Shown here: piece after piece, positions 1 to 10,900 of the stretch
How the letters are laid out: each line of letters opens with the position of its first letter
Position numbering within the stretch: position 1 is the stretch's first letter
NCBI GenBank assembly: GCA_963693305.1
Contig: OY855910.1
Span: 19,322,362-19,386,361, forward strand
DNA from: Meandrina meandrites
Lineage: Eukaryota > Cnidaria > Anthozoa > Scleractinia > Meandrinidae
Reading direction: 5' to 3'
Length of the DNA: 64,000 nucleotides
Translations under genes and position numbers: made by a program
Notes under the pieces: model-generated
The model's input: the letters and a program-made list of their open reading frames with translations, nothing else
What the model was told of the DNA's origin: nothing
Database searches by the model: none

Positions 1-810
1 TCCGAGTTATTTCACAGTCGTTATTATTTGTTGCAGAACCCCATTATGTTGACTTTGTGATTGGATCTCACAGTCCAGCATTCTAGTGTGGGATTATAGC
101 ACAGTCTATTAGGAAGCCAGTCACTTCGAAGAGGAGAGGGTACACAGGACAGGAAGAGACTAGAAAAGAGTCAGCCTGTTGTCATCGATCATCATGTGTT
201 CCTTGTTACAACTGCTGCTTACAAAACAGAACATTAATCTTAGTTGAAGGAGAACGGACAACCTATCAGACTACCACTATGAGCATTTGGCTTGTGTGAC
301 CATTTACATGAAACCGAATCTCCAGGGAACAAAATTTGGCTTCAATACCACACAGAATTGTAAAATAGAATAAAACTATTTGCCTTTGTATACTTTGCTT
401 TCACGGCCACTCGTAGTCCCTTGGAAATGATGTCACACCTGTGACCTCTGTCTGTCTCCAATACGAACACTTTGGTCTGTTCCTTCAGTGCCCATCAGTA
501 ATTTACAACTCGGGCAGCCCAAGCTCGCACTGTGAAAATAGCGTATATAGAAAATGGGCGAAATATGAATTTATCGGAATGTAACGAATGCATGTCAGTT
601 GCCAGGAAATTGGAATACAAAAGGATTTTTAAAATAAAAACAACTTGTTCTTGTTTTGTATTTTATTGAGTTTTTTATAGTATTTGCAGCTGTTTGAAGC
701 GGTTTTGGCGAGTTGCAGCCGGGAATGAAATTACATTTCTCGTTCTAAGAGGGATAAAACGCGATGGAGAATGACTATTTTCTAAGATGTAAGATGTATG
801 ATTTAAGATG
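1..810. other. Intergenic, nothing recognised
   Basis: AT-rich sequence without a credible open frame or recognisable repeat, except a short run of imperfect 'aagatgtatg' units at about 785-812, directly before the palindrome. Confidence 0.5.
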
Positions 811-870
811 TATGAAGCCACACATTGGGAGCGAGGTCAATTGACCTCGCTCCCAATGTGTGGCTTCATA
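811..870. repeat. Perfect 60-bp palindrome fused to tRNA 5' end
   Basis: Bases 811-840 are the exact reverse complement of 841-870, with no spacer and no mismatch. The match stops at 810/871. The right arm includes the first nine bases of the tRNA-like gene (862-870), so the left arm carries an inverted copy of the tRNA start. This looks like a foldback or template-switch product at the 5' end of the tRNA unit. Confidence 0.95.
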
Positions 871-900
871 GCTCAGTTGGTAGAGCATCGCACCGGTATC

Positions 901-934
<34 letters not shown>
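862..934 (+). tRNA. tRNA-Thr-like gene, anticodon GGT, with C33
   Basis: A full cloverleaf can be drawn. The acceptor is 862-868 with 927-933 (7/7 pairs), the D stem GCTC/GAGC, the anticodon stem 888-892 with 900-904 (A31-C39 mismatch, one G-T pair), and the T stem ACGGG/CCCGT with loop TTCGAAT. The internal promoter is good: box A TAGCTCAGTTGG and box B GGTTCGAATCC. The anticodon at 895-897 is GGT (Thr). Position 33, almost always T in working tRNAs, is C. With the A-C mismatch this suggests a tRNA-derived repeat unit or a relaxed copy rather than a certain decoding tRNA. Translations of this unit circulate as spurious short proteins in animal databases (from memory). Confidence 0.75.
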
Positions 935-980
935 TGATTTTTTTTCAGGCTTCTTTATTCCAATTGCTTATATTGGAAAT
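933..980 (+). terminator. Pol III T-run terminator and two 3' hairpins
   Basis: Directly after the tRNA, CCTGA (933-937), eight T residues (938-945) and TCAGG form a small hairpin with a pol III terminator in its loop. A second hairpin follows: TTCCAAT at 958-964 pairs with ATTGGAA at 972-978. The tail seems to be part of the repeated unit. Confidence 0.6.
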
Positions 981-1539
981 TCACGGCCTTATGTCTTAGT
1001 CATTACTTTATCTGCTCTGTAAGTACACTACTTCAGCTCTACATTTTAGTCAAAACTACATCTGCACAATAAAATGCAGCTTGACCTTACAAAATTATTT
1101 AACACGCCAGGCTTTACTGGTTTTTAAGGCTTGTCAGTGTTACGGCTTATAGCTTAATAACGAACATTATTTACCTCTTAGTCGTTGTGAGGGATTATGT
1201 GGTCAGTGAGTCAATATATGTATCTCACACCAATCAGATTGGGGCAACTATCAAGAACCAATCAAATTGCCGCTTCTAAGGGTGCATCTGCTTCCGATTT
1301 GAGAACGGTCATCTTTGTTCCTTCATAATAATGGATAGGAGGTATTCATCTATTGGCCTTATTTCGCAATTTCCGGGGGTGCAATTTATGGAGGTTACGC
1401 CGAGGACTTTGTTTGCGGATTTCAAACTAAAAAACGTTCGGAATTTGTCATACCGGCGTCTTATCGTAGATCGTAGATCAATAGATGCTAGGTGCATACT
1501 AGCATCTTATCAAGGCTCTCGTTTAATATCACGGCATTC
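981..1539. other. Intergenic, nothing recognised
   Basis: Only short chance open frames overlapping on both strands; no family resemblance seen. Confidence 0.4.
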
Positions 1540-1707
1540 CTTTGATTAATCGATGATATCAATTTTACAACTAGCTGGTTACTGAAAGCAAAGCAACTAC
1601 TATCGATGTTGCCATGTTTGCAAAAAGAGCAACATAACCAAAAACAGCTTTTCATGACGGAACTGTGGTAAATACTGCTCAGAGCACTTTCGTAATTAAG
1701 TATGGAA
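1540..1707 (+). repeat. Diverged repeat, copy 1 of 2
   Basis: Begins near 'tttgattaat' and shares with 2276-2434 several blocks in the same order, including GAAAGCAAAGCAACT, an ACAGCTTyTCAT block, a TGGTAAATA block and a TTTsGTrATTAA block. The copies are strongly diverged and directly oriented. Nature unknown; no coding potential. Confidence 0.55.
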
Positions 1708-2275
1708 ATACTCATATCCTGTTTCATACGCTTTCGAGAACTCAAGAGTCTCAAAGGATAGTGCAGAATGCGAAGGGGCCGATTGATTAAACGTATGATG
1801 TTTCAGATGTTATGCTTACGTTGTGTTGTGATGGTTGTGTGGGCTGTCGTCCGCTAATTCGCTATACCCTAACGCGCTTAAGTCTAAACGTTGATAGTTG
1901 ATTAAGTAATTAATATCAATTAATTAAATAAAATTATTCTTCTGAAGGGGATAGGAGGAGGGGAGTACCTGACTGTATGCACTAGTAAAACGTAGAGTGT
2001 CTCTACGTTACTTTTAGTTGAACTGAACACAAAGACTATATTTGTTTCTGAAAACCCTACGCTGTCCTTGTGGTACTATTCTTCCAAGAACAGGGAACTT
2101 TGCGGTAAACTCATGCGCAGAAGATAAGTCTATGTTACAGTCTTGAACTCTCAGGATCCTTGCTGTACGATTCTTGTAAACTCCGGCTGTGGTGACAAGT
2201 TAAATTAGAGTTTGTGGTGTCACAGTGCTTTGTGTGAAATACGTCCCTATTCTTCATAAACCAAAAAAAAATTTT
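1708..2275. other. Intergenic, nothing recognised
   Basis: Sequence between the two copies of the diverged direct repeat; nothing else recognised. Confidence 0.35.
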
Positions 2276-2434
2276 CTTTGATTAATTTATAACAGTGTTC
2301 TAACTGGTTTTATTATTGAAAGCAAAGCAACTGCCATCGAACTCGCAGGGTTGTAAAAAAACAAACGATCAACGACAGCTTCTCATTGCAGAGCTCTGGT
2401 AAATATCAGGCACAACACCTTTGTGATTAAATAT
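2276..2434 (+). repeat. Diverged repeat, copy 2 of 2
   Basis: Partner of 1540-1707; see that entry for the shared blocks. Confidence 0.55.
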
Positions 2435-3875
2435 GCAAAAAATTGTACCGGGATTTTTGGCGCAAGTTTTTTAGCAACAAGGAAACAAATATTCCAGCCA
2501 GGCCCGTAGGGTGGATTCTGTTGATTGTTCTGTGGATTCTGTTTTCTTTTATTTGTTGGGAGGTATTTTAGCTGGTCGTTCGTAATCGCTGGTTTCGAAG
2601 CATTCCCCCCGCAAAAACCGCCTGCTTTGCAGGCTAAAAGAATGATGAATTATCTGACATGTTATACAATTATGTATTTTAGAAACAACTACTGAACATG
2701 TTCCATGTCTTAGCAAGTACAGAATATCTGTTTGTTCCCGGGGGTAATTCTATAATTCTACAATTTTCAGAAATTTCTGACAAATGCGCATGGTTGCTTA
2801 TCCAACCAACTAACGCTAGTTCTGATTGCCGTGGGCCCCACGACAAGGATGGAAAGCAAGACGAACATCAATTGATAACCAGGCAAACTCGTGACCTGAG
2901 AATTAACACAAATCCGATACAATCTCCAAAATAGCTCTTGCACGCATTGCGTGCCCATGTTTACAATTCCGACAGCTTGTCTCGGCAACTCTCACACTAT
3001 GCGTTTTTCGACTTTTTTGCTTGTTTACAAGTAAAATAGGAGAATAGTGTGCATGGATGGCACTCTCTTACCACATTCTTGCAAACTCTCAAGGGACTGT
3101 TTTAATTTCGCAAGGGAATATTTTAATTTTTCAAGGGAGTACTCTTCGCTGTGTGGGTGATAAAAACGTCACTCGATAGGAATGCGTCAGCCCTTCCCGA
3201 TCCTGAAGTGTTATTTTCACGCGTCGTTCGTCATCTAGCCCGTCTAGCCTTTTGCAAATTAAAGGTAGGTATTATTCAAAGGTCTCTGCCATTCATCGAT
3301 TGAATCGCTTAGTTTTCATTGTCAGAGGATATTGGCCAATGTGATTTTCTATTGTTACAAGTCGTCCACAGGTCTCCACATGTCGTCGTCTTCATTTAAA
3401 GAAGTATTTTAGCTCCGTCGCAATCTTTCCCAGCAACGAAATGTACAAGAAGATCATGGCGCCTCGCGGCAGGAATTTATAAACTTCCAGGGTATTGTTT
3501 TCCATTCTGAGCACGGAGAATTCCATTTTACTGGGACGGCGGAGCCGGGGGGGCTGGGGGAGGCTTTAGCCCCCCACCCCCACCACTTTTTCAGTGCGAC
3601 GATGACATTATATTTTTGTTTTACTATAAGGTTCGTATGAACAAATAATTAAAAAAGAAAACGTACTTGAATCGTACTTGCTTCATTTAGTGACGAGAAC
3701 TTACAAAGATACAACCTTGTTCAAAACCAGTCAGAAACTTTTCTTTGCTTTTTTTAGATTTTCTTTGGTTTCTTTAGACATTAGGTTAATTAACATTTCA
3801 TGTCAGGTCCACGCCAGCCTATGGGTTGCCGCATTAGACCTGCCTTATCAAAAAGGATATGTATGCATGTATGTA
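2435..3875. other. Intergenic, nothing recognised
   Basis: No supported gene. A G-rich then C-rich stretch at 3545-3595 (purine run then pyrimidine run) could form a local hairpin. The open frames here are short and have no family resemblance that I can see. Confidence 0.4.
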
Positions 3876-4052
3876 CTTCCCTACGCGTTTCCTTCCCACA
3901 AACCCAGGCCAGTGTACTAAGGCAGGGTTATATTTTGGAAGTCTGAAAACTATGTATCAAGCTCACAAAACGTCCAGAATATTACTGTAAATGCAAAAAG
4001 TGCCTGTCATTTTACACTTATCCAGGTTGTTTTTTTAAGAATTTTTTCATGG
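3876..4052 (+). repeat. Interspersed repeat, copy 1 (inverted copy at 63802-64000)
   Basis: Contains 'acgcgtttccttcccac', a 'tagtgtactaaggcaggg'-like block and 'gcctgtcattttacactta'. These recur in reverse complement at 63802-64000. Both copies are followed by a tract close to TTTTTCATGG. The second copy runs off the window edge. Non-coding repeat family of unknown class. Confidence 0.75.
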
Positions 4053-5812
4053 AGAATGTTGAAAATGCCTCTAGATTTCAGAATTTTCTGGGGGAGGATG
4101 CCCCCACATCCCGCTACAAACTCGCGCCCTCGGCGCTCGTTGTCAAGTCCCCCCCCCCCCCCCCCCCACTACAAAATACACTGCGCCGTTCCTGTTTTAA
4201 AGTTTAAAATGAAATAAAGAAACACAGATCAATTTTTAAGTGGATCTAAAATGGAAAATCATGGAGTACAGTGTGCTAAAACCGTTCCGTTGAGAAATGT
4301 ATCTTTCATTCCGCGGCCAAGAAGACCTTGTGACATGCATGGCACTACCAATGTGTTTTTTACTATAATTCACGGACTTGATCACGACTTAATGCAGTTT
4401 CTCAAGACTTCAGAAAGAAAAATGGTAATGTATAATATTGCTTCGAACTTGAATGGAATTTTTAGAAGGATCGGTAAAGCCACTGAGTGAAAAATTGACT
4501 GCTAAAAGCCGTTGGGCTAAAATTAAACTTATGCTTTAGCGTGAATAATGCAGGATCTTGCGGCTTCAAAAATGTGTAGAAATGAAAATTAATCTAAAAC
4601 AAAACTTCTTTCAATTTTGTCCAGTTTACGTTTGGAATTTTAGGCTTTTGAAGCGCACTGATTTGAAACGCACATGGTGAAATCTGATACGCATCTCTTG
4701 CGGCCGACTTAACGTCGCGTTGTTTATATGTAAAGATTTACTACAGTACTTCAGAAAATACAAACAATTATTTTTATTATTAGTTATTGTGATGGAAAGC
4801 ATAAAAAGCAATGTCAGTGTTAATTTTGTGGAAGGTATTCAGTAGTTTTGCAAGCGGTTTTGCGCTATCTCACGGCTACCATGATTCGCAAATAATTTTA
4901 TTATTACCGCTTTTCTGCACCAAGATAATACCACTGGTGGTTAAATTAATGTCAGTGACAGTTGTACAGAATGAAAACCTACCTTTCACCACAGTGTTTT
5001 GAGCTAGTGTTATATTTTGTACAAAGAGTTCGTGTTTTTGCGAGTTGTTAAAATGACGTGCGGAGGTGAAGAAATGTTTTTCACCGTCTTCAAGTTTGGT
5101 TTGGAATCAATTTATCAAGGTTGATAAGCATTTTAAATCATAAATTGGTCTTTCAGCGTGTCTAGTTGTAATAGTTACTTCAGAAACGAATTATTTGTCT
5201 GAATTTAGTACGCATATGGTTTATTTTTTCCACTCGCACGTTTGCCGTAAGAGCCAGGAATTTTAGGGTGCGCGCTAATAAAAGCCTTCGGGACTGGGAG
5301 TTAATGGGTTAATGCATTGCAAATCGCTTTCAATATTATCATTTCAATATTATAATACTCCATGCAAAATAGTCGAATCTTGAAGAGATCTTTGATTAGT
5401 TGCCGATATAACAAATAGTAGTCAAATCTATTAGTGATAGTCAAACTAAACTGGGCTGCGCCTCGTTGACTATTTGCTCGTAGAAAACTTGGGCTCGTTT
5501 CTCGTTTTCCAACCACTAAATATTTCTAGTAAGTATATACAAATTGATACGGTTTGTAAGTAGAACTTTACGGCTTGATATTGAAGCCATTTTAACTGAC
5601 AATCCACTAGTTAAGCCGTGACAATCTGTATCCGGTATTGTCAAACGCTTTTTATTCCAGGAGTACCACAAACTAACAAAACCGTAACATAACATGCGCT
5701 TTATGTGGGAAGAAAAAAATTTACCATCTTTCATTATCAAAACAATCAAAGGCCCTTTGGGCTGTCTCGTGTCAGTCAAAAAGGGATTAAAATATACTTT
5801 ACTAAATAGTTA
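4053..5812. other. Intergenic; C19 homopolymer at 4149-4167
   Basis: No gene recognised. The poly-C run at 4149-4167 is the only clear low-complexity feature. Small frames around 4251-4490 and 4811-5002 look like chance. Confidence 0.4.
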
Positions 5813-5944
5813 TTATAAAAGTAAATGTTTTGCTAGGCCGCAAAAAGCTTGTATGTTATTTACGCTTGCAATATTTACAGGGAGTTCATTAAAGACTTTC
5901 GCGCCACTAAAAAAATAGGTTTTCTTAGAAAATTTACCATATCC
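5813..5944 (-). pseudogene. LINE (CR1/L2-like) C-terminal tail fragment
   Basis: The minus-strand frame ending at 5813 has about 43 residues resembling the extreme C-terminus of jockey-clade LINE reverse transcriptases: a Tyr-Gly-Lys-Phe start, then SGAKVFNELPVNI and a Phe/Leu-rich end. The intact LINE at 22400-22519 has the corresponding YGKFN..AAVKVWNDLDENI at the same place. Upstream on this strand the frame runs into an unrelated repeat (5964-6056), so only the tail remains. What follows on the minus strand is probably 3' UTR. Confidence 0.5.
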
Positions 5945-5963
5945 GGGGATAGGGAAAGCAGAG

Positions 5964-6056
5964 ACGGGGGAACATTTTGCTGGGATAATATTTAGTCTTC
6001 TTTTTCCATACGCGGGAAATAAAAATGGCGAACAGGCGGGAAAACAAAATGACAGA
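5964..6056 (+). repeat. Repeat copy 1 (pair with 6972-7078)
   Basis: Shares 'gggggaacattttgc', 'gggaaataaaaatggcga' and 'gggaaaacaaaat' with 6972-7078 in the same order and orientation. The surrounding 6300-7215 also has many CCAAGGTAAA or CGAGGTAA-like motifs in both orientations, which suggests a MITE cluster. Confidence 0.65.
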
Positions 6057-6971
6057 GTCCTCTCTATTTCCGACGCAAACTGAACGCAAGAGGAATTGAG
6101 CGTTACTCGAAGCACTCGTCCCCCACTTCACCTCCTTGCGCCAACGTTTTGCGAAGTTTTCCATTTCTTTTGTTATTTATTGCCCGTTTTTAACGATCAA
6201 AGAACAATATCAGAAAATAGAGTATTTCATACATGTTTCCTTTGACGAAAACGCTGAAAATAAAAATGCCGATATGTTTGTAACGAACGTTTTACACATA
6301 CCCAGGCAAATAGCATTCCCAAGGTAAATAACACCAAGGTAAACTCACCGCGGGAATACGTTACCGAGGTGTTTGCGGTCACACACTTAACACTTTACCA
6401 AGGTCAATTTTTCATACTGTTTTCGGCGCGAAATGCGAAAATGGGCAATACGAGGGTGCTTACTTAGCATCATCTCGCTTTTATTATTTATACTCTTTCG
6501 ACAGTCCTCTACTGCTTTGTTATGTCAGTATTTCAGACAGCGAAGAAAAGGAAGGCAAAGACTTCGTTTATATAAATCTCTTTGTTGGATTTTTCTAAAC
6601 CTTGAGATGAAATCGAAATACATATAAGAAAACGCACTAGTAGATCTTCCTTGACTAGTGTTGTATTTAAACGTCAAATTTCCACAAAAAAATAGCATTT
6701 ATATTACTTACAAATCAGCAAGCCATCAAACCATGATTCTAAGAAAGACCACGTTTTTGCTGCCTTGAACACGCAAAGTTGACCTCAGGAAATCTAAACC
6801 TCACGCCATCATATTTAATTTCAAATTCTCTGTTTATTTTATTTGCTTATCTTTGAGGTTTGCCTCACGATTGGTCATTTTATCTTGGGGTACTTGGAAA
6901 ACCTACCTATTTGCCTCGGTAACTTTCATGGGCGATTCTTTTGTTCTTTTTCACACCGCCATAAATTTACC

Positions 6972-7078
6972 TTGGGGGAACATTTTGCCGAGATAATTTT
7001 TAGTCTTTTTTTTTCATAAGCGGGAAATAAAAATGGCGAACAGGCCATAAAAATGACAAAACACCCGGGAAAACAAAA
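6972..7078 (+). repeat. Repeat copy 2 (pair with 5964-6056)
   Basis: Second copy of the unit at 5964-6056, directly repeated about 1 kb downstream. In this copy the 'gggaaaacaaaat' segment recurs in two or three short tandem variants (7065-7100). Confidence 0.65.
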
Positions 7079-7489
7079 TTACAAAGCACGCGGAAAAACA
7101 AAATGACACAGCACATATTATTTATGATATTTACCAAAAACACGTCCTCTCTATTTGTGAGTTTCCCGAGGTAAAGAGCCCTTTTACCATGTTAAAAGGA
7201 CGATGTGTAATCGCAACTATATAAATTTGACACACTACACTATTAACCTATTCCGTACTTGAAACCCTACACCGCTACACAGATCAAGCAATTTGTTCCA
7301 GTCAAATTTTGTTAATTGCATTTTATGCAGTTACGAAAAAACTTTCCGTAAAGATTCTCAAAATCCCGCTCCGGCTCTTTCTTGAAATTCCTGCTTCCCG
7401 CTCCTGTTTGTAGCTCCCATCCCGGCCGAATATCACCACATCTTCTTATCTGGATTACTTAACGTGAGGTCTGTCTTTGACCTTGTTAA

Positions 7490-9849
7490 AGGGCAACTCT
7501 TGGGAAATTTACCCCGATTTTTTTTATTTTTTCTTTAAGTTGTTTATAGCACACAGGAATCTTTAGAAGGTAAAATTTTAAAGATATCGGCCAAAATGAA
7601 TTTACTACGAATTTTCTTTTACGCCAATTTGGCGGCCATTTTGAAAACGTTCGGATTTTGGTACATCACGTGATGCTACGTCACAGGTGTGGAAGGCAGA
7701 TTTGCTTTTGCATGCTTCTGATAAGAGGAAAACACGCCAAGCGTCTCTTCATAAATGAGAATGACAAGGAGAGAGACCCTATGCTGTTCAATGATGTCCA
7801 AGATAAAAAAGGTAGTGCTTCAGTGCTTAAATATGAAAGGAAATAAACTTAAAAAGAGTAAATCATGTGTCGTGAAACGAAACAAATCCGTCAGATTGAT
7901 CGGCCTTCTAAGGTCAGCAAATGTACATAGCTTTATAATACGATGCATCCTCTCTTGCACCATATCGTGATAAAGATGCCTTTTGTCTGGAGTAGATAGT
8001 AAATTGAAAAGGGTCTGCGAGTGCTGACTCCCATAATTTGTCAGAAATCTCTTCATTTATGAGCAGGAATACTGAGCCTCTATATGTCCTATATGTAAGC
8101 GAAATCCACGCGTTCGGAAACAGACCGATATATTTTGATTCTGTTGTTGAGAAATTTGTCGCCACCCTCAGATTTCTCCTGCTGTTAATTGGCAAAATAG
8201 AATGCAATTCCCACCAGCAAATGTAGTGTTTCTTTGAAGTATATGCCTTCGAAAGGCGCGCGTGATTTGCGTGCAGGTCAGTACTGCGCAATAAGAAGCC
8301 ACTACCCCGCGCGCTAGCAGAGGCGCTCTCGCGGGGTATAAAATTATACGAAGAAATGGGGAATCAAATATAAAACAATATCCGGATAACTAAGAGAAGA
8401 AGTGTTGCGTGAAGTACTTATTATGTGATTCCTTTTGAGAAACAATTGTTGTAAATTAGGCAACCTGGGGTGTAGCATAAAACCCGGGTATGAAAGCGTG
8501 TCACGCTCTTTCCCTTCACCCTCCCTAGCCTGACCACGAAACAGTTTCGTGTGCAGATTCGAGCAGATGTCAGTTGACGAGATAACTAAAGGAAAACATG
8601 CCAAATGTTGTAAGACACGAAGAGCGCAACGACCATTTCAAATGCAAACCATGAATTAAAACGCAAGCAAACGCGAAAGTAATAAGGAGCCAAACACAGC
8701 ACAATTTTCGATTTTCGTGGGGGTTCTTTTCGCAAAAAGATAAGAAATTGCAAAATAAAAACATGACAACTTAATTATACCGATAAATATAAAATCACGC
8801 AGGGTCGTGTAATAGTCCCGGTGGCAGTAATCAGTTTACAAAATCATTCTCAGTACAGTTTTACGCATACAAGCACGAACAACCTTGAACAAAGTTTCCT
8901 CGAGGCAAGTTGTTTCAACTACAGAAAGCGCAAACTCCCTTCTCCCAACAAAAGAAGTGAAGAGACCCAGCAGAGTTTTGTCCACATTTAACTGCAAGCC
9001 TGAGTATGTTCTAGATAAAATCTGCCGCAGAATTTCGGATAGTCTAGTTTCGGTAGCTGGCATTTCGCCGGCAGAATTCTTCGTTTTCGAGCAGAATTTA
9101 GAAAAATCGGTAACACAAAAGAGCCAAAGAATTTAACTTGCGTTTCTGTATTTGCAAGCTTTCAAACGCACAAGATAGATAGTGTACATTAGGCTGAAGC
9201 TCAAAAGGTCAAAACCTATTGTGATAAACATGAGCAAAAATATTTGAAGACCGAATATAAACAACAAAATGCAGCAAACAGTTTGGTTGTATAAAAGCAT
9301 GTTTAATTAAGCTTCTCGCGTACATGCAAATAAAAACAAGGCTTTTCAGGTTTGTCTTAGCTCACAAACAACTGGCCGAGGTAATAGAGAAAGAAACTGT
9401 ACGTTTAGGACTTCAATTCACTCACCATTCGTCGCCGTCGGCGGTGAGGAGGTTCGATATTTTACTCCCTTTCTCTGTCTCGCTGTTTTTTCCCTGGAGG
9501 CTCAAAACGCCAGGGTTGAAATACCATAGAAGGTTCTTAATTATCCCCTGACATATCCCCTCCTATTGCTCTCTAAAAATCAGTGGAGTCGCTAGCAGAA
9601 GTTGAGCTCTCACTGCAAGAATTTGAGTCAGCCATGTTCGTGACTTGTTGCGGTTCCACACCTGTGACGTATCACATCTCGTGATCATAATCGAAGCATC
9701 CATGGCGAAATGTCACGTAAAATACGAAGTTTTACGTTAAAATTAACCGGTAAAAAAGCTTCTGAATTCAATTTTTTTGCTTCCTGTGTAATTTTGGAAA
9801 CATTCGGAAGCTTTTACTGAAATATAGTTTTCTAGCCAAGAGTTGCCCT
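7490..9849. mobile_element. TTAA-flanked TIR DNA transposon remnant, 2.36 kb
   Basis: Terminal inverted repeats AGGGCAACTCTTGG (7490) and its complement (ending 9849) are flanked on both sides by TTAA (7486-7489, 9850-9853). A subterminal inverted block, ACGTCACAGGTGTGGAA, occurs near 7678 and in reverse near 9657. TTAA duplications are typical of the piggyBac and Kolobok superfamilies. No transposase is recognisable. Short frames inside, such as 125 residues on the minus strand at 7914-8291, resemble nothing I know. Probably a decayed or non-autonomous copy. Confidence 0.75.
9573..9635 (-). pseudogene. Possible start of element-encoded protein, Ser/Asp-rich
   Basis: Just inside the right end of the TTAA element, the minus strand has an ATG (9633-9635) followed by 20 codons rich in Ser and Asp (MADSNSCSESSTSASDSTDF) and a stop. 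Further downstream frames contain a QPWRFEPPG stretch between more stops. Acidic/Ser starts followed by a FEP-type motif are, as I recall, common in transposon-linked proteins of cnidarians. This is probably a dead first exon. Weak evidence. Confidence 0.25.
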
Positions 9850-10019
9850 TTAACTTTTGAGCCCCCTAACGCAGCTGACTTAAAATGATTTTATCTCGGC
9901 GTACTGATAAACATTTCTCGATGATCACCAATTCTACTGGCGAGAAGCATGCCATCGCCTCAGTCTTCAGTTGCAAGTGATGTCGAAGTACTTGCTACGG
10001 CAAACACAAAACGAAAAAA

Positions 10020-10522
10020 CCTCGCGTTAAGTCTGCTGACAGGACTGAGAAAGAAACGCACGAACTTCTGACCACTTCTTGAAGCGTGGGTCCCCAGATT
10101 CAGTAAGCTGTGGGGAGTTTCACAAAGAAAAAACTAAAAATGTGGAACGATATCTATTCTTCGTATAAAGAAAGGTGTCCAGAAAGCCAGAGAATGCTAC
10201 AGCAGGTGAAGAAACGGCAGCAGAATCTAGAGTACGAGTGAACTCAAGCAGTTCAGGCAGCGATCTCGCTCGACTGTGGAAGATGGAATTCAGAAAATTA
10301 AAGAAGACTTCCCCTATTTCAACATCCTGAGTAAAGAAAGGCGAGAAAGTACGACTCCAGATTGGCATGCAGAGTTCTTTTATTGAAATGTGTGAAAAGA
10401 GTATGGAACAGGACAACGCAAGATTTGAACGATCAGCTGAAATGTTCCGTGACGCCCAGGGCAGGCAAATGGAACAAACAAACGCCATAGTTGACATTTT
10501 TAAAGATTTAGCATCAAAATAA
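10020..10522 (+). pseudogene. PIF/Harbinger Myb/SANT-like protein remnant
   Basis: Plus-strand frames, broken by stops and shifts, contain the hallmarks of the Harbinger accessory DNA-binding protein: an ETHELL start of the Myb-like domain, then KMWNDIYSSYKER, then VKKRQQNLEYE. The C-terminal block carries repeated ERSAEMFRDAQ and RQMEQTNAIV motifs and ends at a TAA (10520-10522). At least three in-frame stops mark it as dead. In PIF/Harbinger elements this protein works with the nuclease, whose remnant lies immediately downstream on the opposite strand. Confidence 0.7.
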
Positions 10523-10547
10523 TTGTCTTTATCTAATCGTTTATCTT

Positions 10548-10900
10548 CTGTTATTGAAACGATACATACAATTGTTGTGCAAAACTCACGTAGCAATCAT
10601 AGTCTTTTTTAGGATGCTCGTTTTTTGTCCAACCTTTTTCAACGCAATTCTCCAATGAACTTTCAACATGCCAAATGCTCGTTCCACTACAGATCGTAGC
10701 GCACCGACCTTTAGATTTTAAACTTTCTCCGCTCCTGAGTCAGGCGTCCTCTGTCCGGGTAGGGTTTCACTAGCCAGTTCGTTTGTGAATAGGCACTGTC
10801 GCCAGCTAAAAGGGGCCTTATTTCTGTTCCATTTATATTGCCTGTTGGACCACTAAGAATTTGCGTTCGCTGCAAGTTCATAAATCAAACACTCTCTCCT
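10548..10900 (-). pseudogene. HARBI1-like (PIF/Harbinger) nuclease remnant, C-terminal part
   Basis: The minus strand encodes, in two or three frames, the C-terminal half of a Harbinger DDE nuclease: RPLLAGDSAYSQTNWLVKPY (the catalytic Asp region and proline motif), then PDRGRLTQE, a frameshift near 10705, then RSVVERAFGMLK with the catalytic Glu, and TMIATxVLHNNC. One internal stop lies near 10581 and another frame change near 10870. The N-terminal half with the first Asp is absent. Convergent arrangement with the Myb-like remnant matches the family layout. Confidence 0.75.

Noticed and set aside
808..999. 63-residue open frame over the tRNA
   Set aside because: It reads the tRNA-like gene and its tail; a well-known type of spurious protein.
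7914..8291. 125-residue open frame, minus strand
   Set aside because: Inside the TTAA element, without recognisable motifs or splice context. Kept only as part of the element.
10120..10596. 158-residue open frame, minus strand
   Set aside because: It lies antisense to the Harbinger Myb-like fragment and overlaps the tail of the nuclease remnant; its composition has no domain pattern. It is a shadow of the pseudogenes.
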